This document shows, one piece after another, positions 1 to 10,559 of a stretch of DNA of 34,511 bases. How positions within the stretch are numbered: position 1 is the first letter of the stretch; every line of letters begins with the position of its first letter. Source of the stretch: Chloroflexota bacterium (lineage in GTDB: Bacteria; Chloroflexota; JAHJIN01); the NCBI GenBank assembly GCA_018823415.1, contig JAHJIN010000001.1, positions 1 through 34,511 of the forward strand, written 5' to 3'. The position numbers were made by a program, and so were the translations under genes. The notes below the pieces were generated by a model. It was not told the DNA's origin, made no database searches, and saw only the letters and a program-made list of their open reading frames with translations.

Positions 1-255
1 GGATATCCAGGGATATGGAGATCATGGAACTCATGGCTCAGTTTGCCTCACTTGTGATTTGTGGGCCTATTGTACCACATTCCGCTCCGTCTCTGGATAC
101 CACTACATCTTGTGGTCACCACGGAAATTCCTGGAGAGCCTTCGCCCAAGTCCCCTCGGCTCGCCCTCAGGCCCAAGGCGCGTACGGCACGCGTGATACA
201 TTGGTGAGACATATTCTCCCCCCGGGGCGGCGCTACCGATGCCCCAGCCCGATCG
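1..255. other. Stretch without a recognisable gene
   Basis: This stretch lies downstream of the metK terminator. The open frames crossing it on both strands run into metK in the wrong frame and look like high-GC shadows: they have no ribosome binding site and no familiar protein motif. A TACAAT box reads on the minus strand near 70-80, but I see no matching -35 element. I see nothing else to annotate; a gene cut off by the window edge cannot be excluded. Confidence 0.5.
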
Positions 256-294
256 TAAAACAGGCGAGGGAGCACCAATATGGCACTCCCTCGC
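256..294 (-). terminator. Hairpin terminator after metK
   Basis: A perfect 9-bp stem (GCGAGGGAG at 264-272 with CTCCCTCGC at 286-294) encloses a 13-nt loop. Read on the minus strand it is followed by a short U tract (260-257). It sits about 40 bp after the metK stop, as expected for the end of the SAM operon. The U tract is weak, so termination may be partial. Confidence 0.7.
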
Positions 295-333
295 TTGCTG
301 TCTATTGGTCCATGCGGGTCGCGTCCATCCGCG

Positions 334-1551
334 TTAGCCCAGGCCGGCTTCCTTGCGCAGCAAGTCGGCCTTGTCCGTGTTTTCCCACGGCGCGTCGATG
401 TCGGTGCGGCCAAAGTGGCCGTAGCAGGCGGTGGGCTTGTAGATGGGCCGGCGCAGCCGCAGGTCACGAATGATGGCGCCGGGCCGCAGGTCAAAGTGCT
501 CCTTGACCAGCTCGACGATCTTGGCCTCGGGAATCTTGGCCGTGCCAAAGGTCTCCACGGCCATGCTCACGGGCCGGGCCACGCCGATGGCATAGGCCAG
601 CTCGACTTGCAAGCGCTCGGCCACACCGGCGGCCACGAGGTTCTTGGCCACATAGCGCGCGGCATAGGCGGCGGACCGGTCTACCTTGGTCGGGTCCTTG
701 CCCGAGAAGCAGCCGCCACCCTGCGAAACCGTGGCACCATAGCTATCGACAATGATCTTGCGGCCGGTGAGACCAGCATCGCCCATAGGGCCGCCGACGA
801 CAAACCGGCCCGTGGGGTTGACAAAATAGCGCGTGTTCTTGTCCAGCATCTCGGCCGGCAGCACGGCCTTGATCACGTGTTCGATGAGGTCGGCCTCGAT
901 CTGCTGGTGAGTGGCCCGGGGGTCGTGATGCGCCGAAACCACCACGGTGTCAATGCGAGCCGGCTGGCCATAGTGATATTCGATCGTCACCTGGGACTTG
1001 CCATCCGGGCGCAGATAGGTCAGGGTCTTGTCCTTGCGGACCTGGGCCAGCCGCTTGCACAGTTTGTGGGCCATCATGATGGGCATGGGCATGAGTTCCG
1101 GCGTCTCGGTGCAGGCAAAGCCGATCATCATGCCCTGGTCGCCGGCGCCCACCATCTCGATGGTCTCATCCTCGGTCATCTCGCCGGCTTTGGCTTCCAG
1201 GGACTTGTTCACGCCCAGGGCGATGTCGGGCGACTGTTCCTTGATGGAGGTGATGACGCCACAGGTCTCGTTGTCGAACCCATACTTGGCCCGGGTATAG
1301 CCGACGTCGCGGATGGTGTCGCGGATGATGGTAGGCATGTCCACATAGGTCTGGGTGGTAATCTCGCCCATCACGAGCACCAGGCCGGTGGTGGCGGCCG
1401 TCTCGCAGGCCACGCGGGCATAGGGGTCTTCGGCATAGATGGCGTCCAGAATGGCGTCACTGATCTGGTCGCACAGCTTGTCCGGGTGTCCCTCGGCCAC
1501 TGATTCAGAAGTGAACAGATACTTGGGTGAAGACATAAAGCTTGTTGTCAT
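334..1551 (-). CDS. metK: S-adenosylmethionine synthetase
   Basis: The 405-residue product makes S-adenosylmethionine from methionine and ATP in the cytoplasm. The start matches the family signature [20 protein letters not shown] (residues 13-32), where the His and Asp act in catalysis and Mg2+ binding. The glycine-rich GAGDQG loop and the [18 protein letters not shown] region (P-loop-like ATP/phosphate contacts) are intact, and the length is typical. The ATG at 1551 follows an AAAGGAG box at a rather long spacing of about 12 nt; a second ATG five codons in is an alternative. It is the last gene of the minus-strand SAM operon, 76 bp after ahcY, and is followed by a hairpin terminator. It supplies the ligand sensed by the SAM-I riboswitch at the head of the operon. 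Confidence 0.97.
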   Translation of the reverse strand: MTTSFMSSPKYLFTSESVAEGHPDKLCDQISDAILDAIYAEDPYARVACETAATTGLVLVMGEITTQTYVDMPTIIRDTIRDVGYTRAKYGFDNETCGVITSIKEQSPDIALGVNKSLEAKAGEMTEDETIEMVGAGDQGMMIGFACTETPELMPMPIMMAHKLCKRLAQVRKDKTLTYLRPDGKSQVTIEYHYGQPARIDTVVVSAHHDPRATHQQIEADLIEHVIKAVLPAEMLDKNTRYFVNPTGRFVVGGPMGDAGLTGRKIIVDSYGATVSQGGGCFSGKDPTKVDRSAAYAARYVAKNLVAAGVAERLQVELAYAIGVARPVSMAVETFGTAKIPEAKIVELVKEHFDLRPGAIIRDLRLRRPIYKPTACYGHFGRTDIDAPWENTDKADLLRKEAGLG

Positions 1552-1627
1552 GGTTTGGTTAAACTCCTTTCGATTGCGTTTGCGGATGTATTAGGATGCG
1601 TCAAACATCAGGCAGCACCCTTGTGTT

Positions 1628-2887
<1,260 letters not shown>

Positions 2888-2939
2888 CTAGTTTCTCCTT
2901 GTTCAGATTTGCATGTTGCGTATTGTGACGGAATACGCT

Positions 2940-3236
2940 TTATTCCAGGTTGGGCAATTTCCATACCCGGGTATCGACCAATTCTAGTTGCTGTTGCAGG
3001 TCACCGGGGTCTACGTACTGATCCAGGTGCCCGCACTGTATGCACACGGTGCTGATGGCGCGCAGGTGGATGACCTTGCCCACCAGCGCGTCGCTGGCTG
3101 AGGGGCCTGCGCCACGATACAGGAATAGTGGTTGCGCCTGGGCAAAGTCCCCGGTCCAGCCCTGCAACACGGGACCGCCGCACGCGGTACACCGGGCGGC
3201 GGGCAAGGCTCGTGGTTGCCGATCATGTTCGACCAT
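2940..3236 (-). CDS. Small zinc-ribbon protein of unknown function
   Basis: This 98-residue protein has two CxxC knuckles (Cys16/Cys19 in CTACGG and Cys65/Cys68 in CIQCGH), a spacing typical of a zinc ribbon. There is no signal peptide or membrane segment. I do not recognise a named family. The ATG at 3236 follows GGAGAAACCC and overlaps the end of the GNAT gene by 14 nt, so the two are probably translated together; a longer frame starting upstream lacks a ribosome binding site. Its place between the GNAT gene and ahcY ties it to the SAM operon, but its role is unknown. A metal-binding partner of a neighbouring protein or a small regulator are both possible. Confidence 0.75.
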   Translation of the reverse strand: MVEHDRQPRALPAARCTACGGPVLQGWTGDFAQAQPLFLYRGAGPSASDALVGKVIHLRAISTVCIQCGHLDQYVDPGDLQQQLELVDTRVWKLPNLE

Positions 3237-4071
3237 GGGTTTCTCCTTTTTCTGTCTGATCGCCCGCATAGTGCTGTTTCACTCTGGCCCACAACCCTGG
3301 GCTACGCCGCTGGCCAATGCCCTCCCAATAGCGACAATGGCGCTGGAAACCCAGACGCTCGTAGACGTGCTGGGCGATGTGGTTGTGGACGTTGACGTTG
3401 AGCACGATATCCTGGCAGCCCAGTTGGATCAAGTCCTGCACCACGGCGCTGGTACAGGCTGCCGCATAGCCGTGCCCCCGATAGGCCGGGTGAGTGAATA
3501 CATTGCCCACGGCACCTACGCCATAGCGGGGCGAGATCACGTGAGTGCCAGCCGTGGCCACCAGTTGCCCATCCACGCGCAGGCCATAGAATACACCCTG
3601 CTCGACCTGGTACGCGGCGAATGCCTGCGCTTCGGCCATCTCGTATAGCTTGTTCAGGTGACGAAGGTCGGCCACCGACAGGCGTTGGGGGCGTTCCGGG
3701 GTGGCGACCGGCTGAAAGGTCGCAGCGGTCAGCGTCATGCGCCACATTTCCTGGCGTTCCCGCAACTCGTAGCAGCGGGTGACAGCCGGCAGATGCCCGG
3801 CGCGGCAGTTGAAATACGCGGTGGGCGGCCGCAGTGATTGCTCCAGTATGGTCGTCACGCCTTCAACGTCGCCCAGGGTAAAGATGATGGGCAGGCTCAG
3901 GCCGTTGAATAGCAGACCCAGGGCCAGCACATCATGCGCCTCGACCACGTACCACTTGGTGGTCGGGAACATGACCGGGTCCAGGTCACCGATGGCATAC
4001 GCGGCGTACAACCGCTCGCGGTCCAGGATACCCAGCAGACGCGCCGGATCAGAAACCTGCTGCACACGCAC
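3223..4071 (-). CDS. GNAT-family N-acetyltransferase
   Basis: The 282-residue protein has a C-terminal GNAT fold. The acetyl-CoA-binding motif A is seen in VFTHPAYRGHGYAAAC (core RGHGYA), followed by NVNVHNHIAQHVYERLGF, the usual motif-B ending. The N-terminal half (about residues 1-120) is also GNAT-like in pattern, so this may be a tandem-GNAT protein with only the second copy active. The substrate cannot be read from sequence. It starts four bases after the adenosine-kinase-like gene stops and overlaps the zinc-ribbon gene downstream, so it is a full member of the SAM operon. A role in acetylating a small metabolite or a protein of the methyl cycle would be a guess. Confidence 0.88.
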   Translation of the reverse strand: MRVQQVSDPARLLGILDRERLYAAYAIGDLDPVMFPTTKWYVVEAHDVLALGLLFNGLSLPIIFTLGDVEGVTTILEQSLRPPTAYFNCRAGHLPAVTRCYELRERQEMWRMTLTAATFQPVATPERPQRLSVADLRHLNKLYEMAEAQAFAAYQVEQGVFYGLRVDGQLVATAGTHVISPRYGVGAVGNVFTHPAYRGHGYAAACTSAVVQDLIQLGCQDIVLNVNVHNHIAQHVYERLGFQRHCRYWEGIGQRRSPGLWARVKQHYAGDQTEKGETHGRT

Positions 4072-4074
4072 GGT

Positions 4075-5064
4075 TCACCTCGCGTGGGCGTTGGGCCGCT
4101 GTCGGGCCAGGGTATCGCGCAGCCCGGCCTCAAGGCCAAAGTTCTCCTGGAAGCGGGTCATGAACTCGTCCAGAGTATAATGATGTTCCTGGTTGCCGTA
4201 TTGCTCCACGGCATAGGCGGCGGTGAGGCTGCCCAGCCGGCCAGTCACCGCCGGCGACAGGCCATGGACCAGGCCCTTGATGATGCCGGCGCGATACGCG
4301 TCGCCGGCCCCGGTGGGGTCTGCCACCCGGCGCGGTGCCGCGATGGGGATGTCGTATACTGCGCCATCGGCATACACCGTGGAGCCGGCCTCGCCGCGCG
4401 TGACGATGAGCATGCCGGTGCGAGCCAACACTTGCTCGTCGGTCAGGCCGGTCTTGTTCTTGACCATTTCCAACTCGTATTCGTTCAGGATGAGCAGGCG
4501 CGAGCCGGTGACGCCGTCGGCCAACTCGTCGCCGGACAGGCGAATGATCTGCTGGCCCGGGTCATAGATGTAGGGAATGCCCAGCTCGCGGCATTCGCGG
4601 GCATATTGGATCATGGCCGTGGGGTCGTTGGGCGAGATGATGACCACGTCAATGTCTTGCCAGTCGGGCTGGTCGCGCAGCGCGATGTCTTGAGCGTGCG
4701 CCATGGCCCCGGCGTAAAAGCCGGTGAACTGGCCGTTGTTCTGGTCGGTGGTGATGAAACAGGTGGCGGTGAGCTCGTCTGGCACCACCGCAATGCCCGA
4801 GGTGTCCACGCCCTGCGCTTCCAGCCAGACCCGGTACTCGCCGAAATCTTCGCCCACGGTCCCCATGATGCGGGGACGCTCGTTCACCAGGGCCAGGTTG
4901 TAGGCAATGTTGGCAGCGCACCCGCCGCGCAGCTTTTTCATCGAGTCGGCGAGAAAGCTTACGCTGAGCATGTGCAGTTTGTCGGGGAAGATATGGTCCT
5001 TGAAGTAGCCGGGGAACTGGACGATATAGTCAAAGGCCAGGGAGCCAGTGACGACGATGGTCAT
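4075..5064 (-). CDS. PfkB-family kinase, probably adenosine kinase
   Basis: The 329-residue ribokinase-fold enzyme has both PfkB signatures: the N-terminal GGCAANIAYNLA (substrate lid and anion hole) and the C-terminal DPTGAGDAYRAG, whose last Asp is the catalytic base. The PfkB family includes adenosine, ribose and fructose kinases. Adenosine is the likely substrate because the gene sits in an operon with ahcY, which releases adenosine that must be removed to pull the reversible hydrolase reaction forward. The start codon abuts the stop of the upstream gene (TAAATG), indicating translational coupling. Ribokinase or another nucleoside kinase activity cannot be excluded from sequence alone. 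Confidence 0.87.
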   Translation of the reverse strand: MTIVVTGSLAFDYIVQFPGYFKDHIFPDKLHMLSVSFLADSMKKLRGGCAANIAYNLALVNERPRIMGTVGEDFGEYRVWLEAQGVDTSGIAVVPDELTATCFITTDQNNGQFTGFYAGAMAHAQDIALRDQPDWQDIDVVIISPNDPTAMIQYARECRELGIPYIYDPGQQIIRLSGDELADGVTGSRLLILNEYELEMVKNKTGLTDEQVLARTGMLIVTRGEAGSTVYADGAVYDIPIAAPRRVADPTGAGDAYRAGIIKGLVHGLSPAVTGRLGSLTAAYAVEQYGNQEHHYTLDEFMTRFQENFGLEAGLRDTLARQRPNAHAR

Positions 5065-6108
5065 TTATCCCTCCGTATGTCCGTATCGACGCTGCATCTC
5101 GGCCGCCACGCCGGCCGTTAGCAATAGCACGCGCTCGGCCGCGACCACACTCATGCTGCCCAGCCCACACGACGGCGTGATCATCATGGCTGCCAGCAAA
5201 TCGTCTTTGGGGATGCCCTTGTTGACCAGCAGGCCCAGGGCTGTCTCCAGCCGTTCGGTCAGGCTCGCCACAGTTTCCCGGGCGATGAGGTCGTCGCGGT
5301 TGGGCGAGATGCCCCAGGCAATGACGCCGCCGCGCCGCAAGAAGGCCCGGACTGCCTCCGGATACAGCGCCAGCGACTCGGCATAGTCATAGGCGTCCAG
5401 GTTCAGGATGTCGGCCGAGGTCTCCAGCAGGATGCCCCAGTCGGTGTTGCCGCAGCAGTGAACGCCCTTGAGGCCCTGGATGCCGGCGAACACCTCTTCC
5501 AGCAAGGTGATGACCTGCTCGCGGCTCACGGCCACGAACGCAGACCCAAAGGCGCTCATGTACGGTTCGTCCACAAACGTGATGACGTTGGGACAGAGCC
5601 TGGTCAGCTCGCGCTCTTGCCAGGAGGCCTTGAGGCGCAGGTGCTTGGCGATGGCGTCGGCGAGGATGTCGTCGTAGAGCGTGGGCCGGCGATCCTGGTC
5701 TACCACGGTGAGCCCCCAACTGATGGGGCCGGTGACCTGGCCCTTGATGGCCCGGGGCGCTGGCCGGCTGTCGAGGACAGTTGGGAGCGCCGCCAGCCCG
5801 GCGGCATAGGCCGGGTCGATGGCCGCGAATTCCAGGTCGTTTTCCAGATAAGCCATGTAAAGCCGTTCCAGGCCCGGGTCCAGGTCCTGCGACCGGTCCA
5901 CATAGATGCGCTCGGCCTCGTGGTCCAGCACCACGCCGGGGAACCCCTCGCTGTACTGGACGTACATGTTCTCCAGAAAACTGCGCTGGGGCAACTGCGG
6001 CCAGATGGGTATTTGAGGAAACACATCTGCCACGGCTCGGCAGCCGGCCGCCGGGTCCTGGTGCGGCAAGCTGCCGATGGCGGTGGGCAGCAGGTTCAGG
6101 TCAAACAT
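5065..6108 (-). CDS. Core methionine-synthase-like protein (UROD/MetE-C fold)
   Basis: The 347-residue protein matches the catalytic C-terminal half of cobalamin-independent methionine synthase and lacks the folate-binding N-terminal half of MetE. It begins with [10 protein letters not shown], has the [12 protein letters not shown] segment, and shows zinc ligands at His217-x-Cys219 and Cys314 (TPSCGLGS). Asp238 stands where MetE has its Glu ligand. Such folate-free 'core' enzymes are known to take methyl groups from corrinoid proteins or other donors. In this operon the likely job is homocysteine to methionine, completing the SAM cycle. The ATG at 6108 overlaps the mtnA stop by 8 nt and has a GAAGG box. 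Alternatives are another methyltransferase of the uroporphyrinogen decarboxylase/MetE superfamily. Confidence 0.72.
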   Translation of the reverse strand: MFDLNLLPTAIGSLPHQDPAAGCRAVADVFPQIPIWPQLPQRSFLENMYVQYSEGFPGVVLDHEAERIYVDRSQDLDPGLERLYMAYLENDLEFAAIDPAYAAGLAALPTVLDSRPAPRAIKGQVTGPISWGLTVVDQDRRPTLYDDILADAIAKHLRLKASWQERELTRLCPNVITFVDEPYMSAFGSAFVAVSREQVITLLEEVFAGIQGLKGVHCCGNTDWGILLETSADILNLDAYDYAESLALYPEAVRAFLRRGGVIAWGISPNRDDLIARETVASLTERLETALGLLVNKGIPKDDLLAAMMITPSCGLGSMSVVAAERVLLLTAGVAAEMQRRYGHTEG

Positions 6109-7156
6109 TGCCTTCACTCTCAGCGACCACGCGCCGCAGCCCTTCCTCAAATGGCGGATACACCACGCCCCGGTTGGTGACGATGGCGGTGACGTAGCGG
6201 TTGGGTGTTACGTCAAAGGCCGGGTTCGCCACGTGCACGCCCTCCGGCGCGATGGGCACGCCCTGGATGTGTGTGACTTCGCGGGGGTCGCGCTCCTCGA
6301 TGGGGATCTGCTCGCCGGAGGCCAGCGACAGGTCCAGCGTGGAGACCGGGATCACGGAATAGAACGGGATGCCGTTCTCGTGGGCCAGCACGGCTACACT
6401 GTACGTGCCGATCTTGTTGGCCACGTCACCGTTGGCGGCGATACGGTCGGCCCCCACGAACACGGCGTCCACCTGGCCCCGGCGCATGAAATGGCCGGCC
6501 ATGTTGTCGCTGATGAGGGTCATGGGGATGCCCAGTTTCATCAATTCCCAGGCGGTGAGGCGTGCGCCCTGCAAAAAGGGCCGGGTCTCGTCCACCCACA
6601 CGTGGATGTGTTTGCCCTGCTCCCAGGCAGCGCGGATGACGCCCAGGGCTGTGCCATAGTCCACCACGGCCAGCGCTCCGGTATTGCAGTGGGTCAGCAC
6701 GTTCATGCCATCCTCGATGAGGGCCGCGCCGTACTCGCCCATGCGCCGGTTCGTCGCCACGTCCTCGTCGGCCAGGCGCTCGGCCTCGGCCAGCAGTAGG
6801 CGACGCACCTCGTCGGCATCGTCAGTGCCGGCGGCCACGGCATCGGCATAGCGCCGCATCTTGTCGATACCCCAGAACAGGTTGACGGCCGTGGGCCGGG
6901 TGGCGCGCAGCGTCTCATACACCGGCTGGAGTTGGGCCAGCAGGTCGGGCACCGAGTCGGCCGGCGCGCGCCACGCGCCCAGGGCCACGCCATAGGCCGC
7001 GGTCACGCCAATGGCCGGCGCGCCCCGGATCTGCATCGTGGCGATGGCATTGGCCACGTCCGGGTAATCACGGCACTCGACAATGATCTCCTGATGGGGC
7101 AACTTGGTCTGGTCGATGAGATGAACGGTCTGGTCCTGCCACCAGATCGTGCGCAT
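6101..7156 (-). CDS. mtnA: S-methyl-5-thioribose-1-phosphate isomerase
   Basis: The 351-residue enzyme of the eIF2B-like family converts methylthioribose 1-phosphate to methylthioribulose 1-phosphate in the methionine salvage pathway. Catalytic residues are present: Cys157 in THCNTGALA and Asp237 in [20 protein letters not shown], aligning with Cys160 and Asp240 of the Bacillus enzyme. The [10 protein letters not shown] segment is also typical. The start at 7156 is chosen because AGGAGG stands just ahead of it; a longer frame to 7183 runs into the terminator. It is the first gene after the SAM-I riboswitch. The phosphorylase (mtnP) or nucleosidase/kinase that makes its substrate is not in the window. 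Some relatives also act on 5-deoxyribose 1-phosphate. Confidence 0.95.
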   Translation of the reverse strand: MRTIWWQDQTVHLIDQTKLPHQEIIVECRDYPDVANAIATMQIRGAPAIGVTAAYGVALGAWRAPADSVPDLLAQLQPVYETLRATRPTAVNLFWGIDKMRRYADAVAAGTDDADEVRRLLLAEAERLADEDVATNRRMGEYGAALIEDGMNVLTHCNTGALAVVDYGTALGVIRAAWEQGKHIHVWVDETRPFLQGARLTAWELMKLGIPMTLISDNMAGHFMRRGQVDAVFVGADRIAANGDVANKIGTYSVAVLAHENGIPFYSVIPVSTLDLSLASGEQIPIEERDPREVTHIQGVPIAPEGVHVANPAFDVTPNRYVTAIVTNRGVVYPPFEEGLRRVVAESEGNV

Positions 7157-7181
7157 TGGGCATCCTCCTGTTGAAAATTGC

Positions 7182-7210
7182 AAAAAAACTCCCCCGGAAG
7201 CGAGGGAGTT
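7182..7210 (-). terminator. Riboswitch-controlled terminator ahead of mtnA
   Basis: On the minus strand, AACTCCC (7210-7204) pairs with GGGGAGTT (about 7193-7186) across a short loop and leads into a run of seven T residues. A second palindrome just upstream (7220-7206, GAGTTC and GAACTC arms) shares the same bases and is a candidate antiterminator. This is the normal expression platform of a SAM-I riboswitch: high SAM favours the terminator. Confidence 0.9.
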
Positions 7211-7220
7211 CAGTGAACTC

Positions 7221-7330
7221 GTCTCTCATCTTCCAGAGCCGCCCCGATGGGGCAGCGCTCTGCCGGAATTGGCACCTGGCCGGTTGCCGGGGTTTCGCAG
7301 GGCCGGTCCCTCCACCCCTCTGGATAAGAG
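7221..7330 (-). promoter_or_regulatory. SAM-I (S-box) riboswitch aptamer
   Basis: Read on the minus strand from 7330, the element shows the S-box consensus in order: CTCTTATCCAGAGGGGTGGA, then GGGACCGGCCC, GAAACCCCGGCAACC, GGTGCCAATTCC with a following GC, and GGAAGATGAGAGA. P1 forms between CTCTTATC (7330-7323) and GATGAGAG (7229-7222) with one G-U pair. This is the classic SAM-binding four-way junction. It is followed by a terminator and then mtnA, so high SAM should switch off the whole seven-gene SAM operon. The match to consensus is strong enough that I am nearly certain. Confidence 0.97.
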
Positions 7331-7362
7331 CGCCTATTTAGTTGGGCTTGACAGCGTGGGCA

Positions 7363-7391
7363 ATTATAACATACACTTGAACGGGTGGCAA
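7363..7391 (-). promoter_or_regulatory. Sigma70-type promoter of the SAM operon
   Basis: On the minus strand, TTGCCA (7391-7386) is followed after exactly 17 bp by a perfect TATAAT (7368-7363). Transcription would begin near 7356, giving a leader of about 200 nt that starts 25 nt before the riboswitch aptamer. Confidence 0.85.
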
Positions 7392-7408
7392 GCGCTCCAT
7401 CGCCAAAT

Positions 7409-9249
<1,841 letters not shown>

Positions 9250-9269
<20 letters not shown>

Positions 9270-9528
9270 GCGGGCTTCCTGGGGCGCCCTGTGGCGCGAG
9301 GCGCTCCGGGCCACCACCCTGGGCTGGGATCTGGTGCTGCCCATCTTTATCGGGACCCTGGTGGGTTACTTTTTGGACCAATGGTTGGGCACCGGGCACA
9401 TCTTTACGATGGGCTTGCTGGTGCTGGGCATTGGGGTGGGTTACTATAACGTGGTCCGGTTCATCCGGCAGCTAAACGAGCGGGACCGGGAACGCAAGGC
9501 GCGGGAGCAATCCGAGGCCGAGGAATGA
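9250..9528 (+). CDS. atpQ: AtpQ-like (AtpI/AtpZ family) membrane protein
   Basis: The 92-residue protein has two membrane helices (about residues 27-42 and 51-68) joined by a short turn, and a charged C-terminal tail. The segment IFIGTLVGYFLDQWLGTG is the typical first helix of the AtpI/AtpZ (ATPase gene 1) family, whose members help ring assembly or ion supply in F-ATPases. N-ATPase operons carry such a gene, called atpQ, at this position. The ATG at 9250 lies 9 nt after CAGGAGG and overlaps atpC by 20 nt. In described N-ATPase operons atpR follows, but here atpB begins two bases after this stop. Confidence 0.87.
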
Positions 9529-9529
9529 T

Positions 9530-10201
9530 ATGGAAATAGGCGAATTCCTGCCGCACGTGGTGTTTGTCATCCCGGTGCTCAATATCCCGGTGCGCAACAC
9601 GGTCGTGGTTACCTGGATCATGATGGCGCTCATCATCGGCGTGGCCGCCATCGTGGGCCAGCGCCGGCTCACGGCCCTGGAAATGTTGGTGGATTTCCTG
9701 AACGACGTCGTCTCGGACGTGATGGGCATTCCGGCCGAGACCTATTTGCCACTGCTGGGCTCGCTGGCCATATTCATCGCCGTGGCCAATGTCCTCGGCG
9801 TGATCCCATTCCTGTTCGCTCCCACGCGCGACATTAACGTGCCGCTCGCGCTGGCCGTGGTGGTCTTTTTCTCGGTCCACTATTTTGGCGTGCGGGCCAG
9901 GGGGCCGATGGGCTATCTCAAGTCCCTGGCCTCACCCATCTTTTTGCTGCCCCTGGAGATTATCGGGCAGTTGATCCGCACTCTGTCGCTCACCATGCGT
10001 CTTTTTGGCAATATCTTTAGCGGCGAGTTGCTGGTGGCCATCGTTTTTTCCCTGGCCCCGCTCATCGTGCCGTTGCCCCTGATCGTCCTGGGCATGTTCA
10101 TCGGCGTCTTGCAAGCATATGTGTTCACGGTCCTGGCAGCCGTCTATATCGGGGCCGGGCTGGGAGCCAGCGAATCTGGATCATCAATGGAACAAGGGTA
10201 G
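9530..10201 (+). CDS. atpB: N-type ATPase FO subunit a
   Basis: The 223-residue membrane subunit forms the ion half-channels facing the c-ring. Five or six hydrophobic helices are visible. The essential arginine is Arg157 in SLTMRLFGNIFSGE, the signature of helix 5. The C-terminal helix (LQAYVFTVLAAVYIGAG) is also typical. The ATG at 9530 comes immediately after the atpQ stop, so there is no room for atpR. Its own stop codon lies inside one arm of a strong palindrome (10198-10242). Coupling ion, H+ or Na+, cannot be decided from this subunit. Confidence 0.95.
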   Translation: MEIGEFLPHVVFVIPVLNIPVRNTVVVTWIMMALIIGVAAIVGQRRLTALEMLVDFLNDVVSDVMGIPAETYLPLLGSLAIFIAVANVLGVIPFLFAPTRDINVPLALAVVVFFSVHYFGVRARGPMGYLKSLASPIFLLPLEIIGQLIRTLSLTMRLFGNIFSGELLVAIVFSLAPLIVPLPLIVLGMFIGVLQAYVFTVLAAVYIGAGLGASESGSSMEQG

Positions 10202-10242
10202 GGCAAATTGGCGCCTTGCCTCTGGCAAGGACCTTGCCCTAC
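10198..10242 (+). repeat. Nested palindrome between atpB and atpE
   Basis: Two nested perfect stems: GTAGGGCAA (198-206 of the 10 kb block) with TTGCCCTAC (234-242), and inside it CCTTGCC (214-220) with GGCAAGG (224-230) around a 3-nt loop. The outer arm covers the atpB stop codon. It could set mRNA stability and raise translation of the c subunit, which is needed in many copies. It also resembles REP/MITE-type palindromes spread through many bacterial genomes. Confidence 0.85.
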
Positions 10243-10271
10243 GTATTCGTGGGAAAGGAAGGAATGAAACC

Positions 10272-10544
10272 ATGTCGGAAATCAGTCCCGGACTCGCGGT
10301 CACGCTATTCACCATTGCTGCCGGCTGCATCGGTATCGTCATCGCCACGGCGGTCCTGGCTATCGTCGAGGGGGTGGCCGTGGTCAAGGCCCTGGAGGGA
10401 ATGACGCGCCAACCCGATGCGGCCGGCGACCTGCGCACCACGCTCATCATCGGCATGGCGCTGCTAGAAACCTCGGCCATCTATGTGCTGCTGGTGGTGC
10501 TGATCCTGATCTTTGCCAACCCGCTGTTACAGCTCGTGCAGTAG
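10272..10544 (+). CDS. atpE: N-type ATPase FO subunit c
   Basis: The 90-residue hairpin of two membrane helices forms the rotor ring. The polar loop is RQPD (46-49). Helix 2 carries the ion-binding Glu66 followed by Thr67 and Tyr71 (ETSAIY), matching the Na+-type pattern ES..IY, and helix 1 carries a second acid, Glu33, where Na+-binding rings have Gln32. A pair of carboxylates per hairpin is the pattern described for N-ATPase rings. The ATG follows AAGGAAGG. The gene is separated from atpB by 70 bp containing the nested palindrome, unlike the tight spacing elsewhere in the operon. Sequence alone does not settle Na+ against H+. Confidence 0.95.
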   Translation: MSEISPGLAVTLFTIAAGCIGIVIATAVLAIVEGVAVVKALEGMTRQPDAAGDLRTTLIIGMALLETSAIYVLLVVLILIFANPLLQLVQ

Positions 10545-10559
10545 CGAGAGGATTGCCTT

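Noticed and set aside
7348..7375. TTGACA with CATACA as the ATPase promoter
   Set aside because: It overlaps the minus-strand leader and SAM promoter, and the -10 is poor. A near-consensus promoter stands nearer atpD at 7409-7437.
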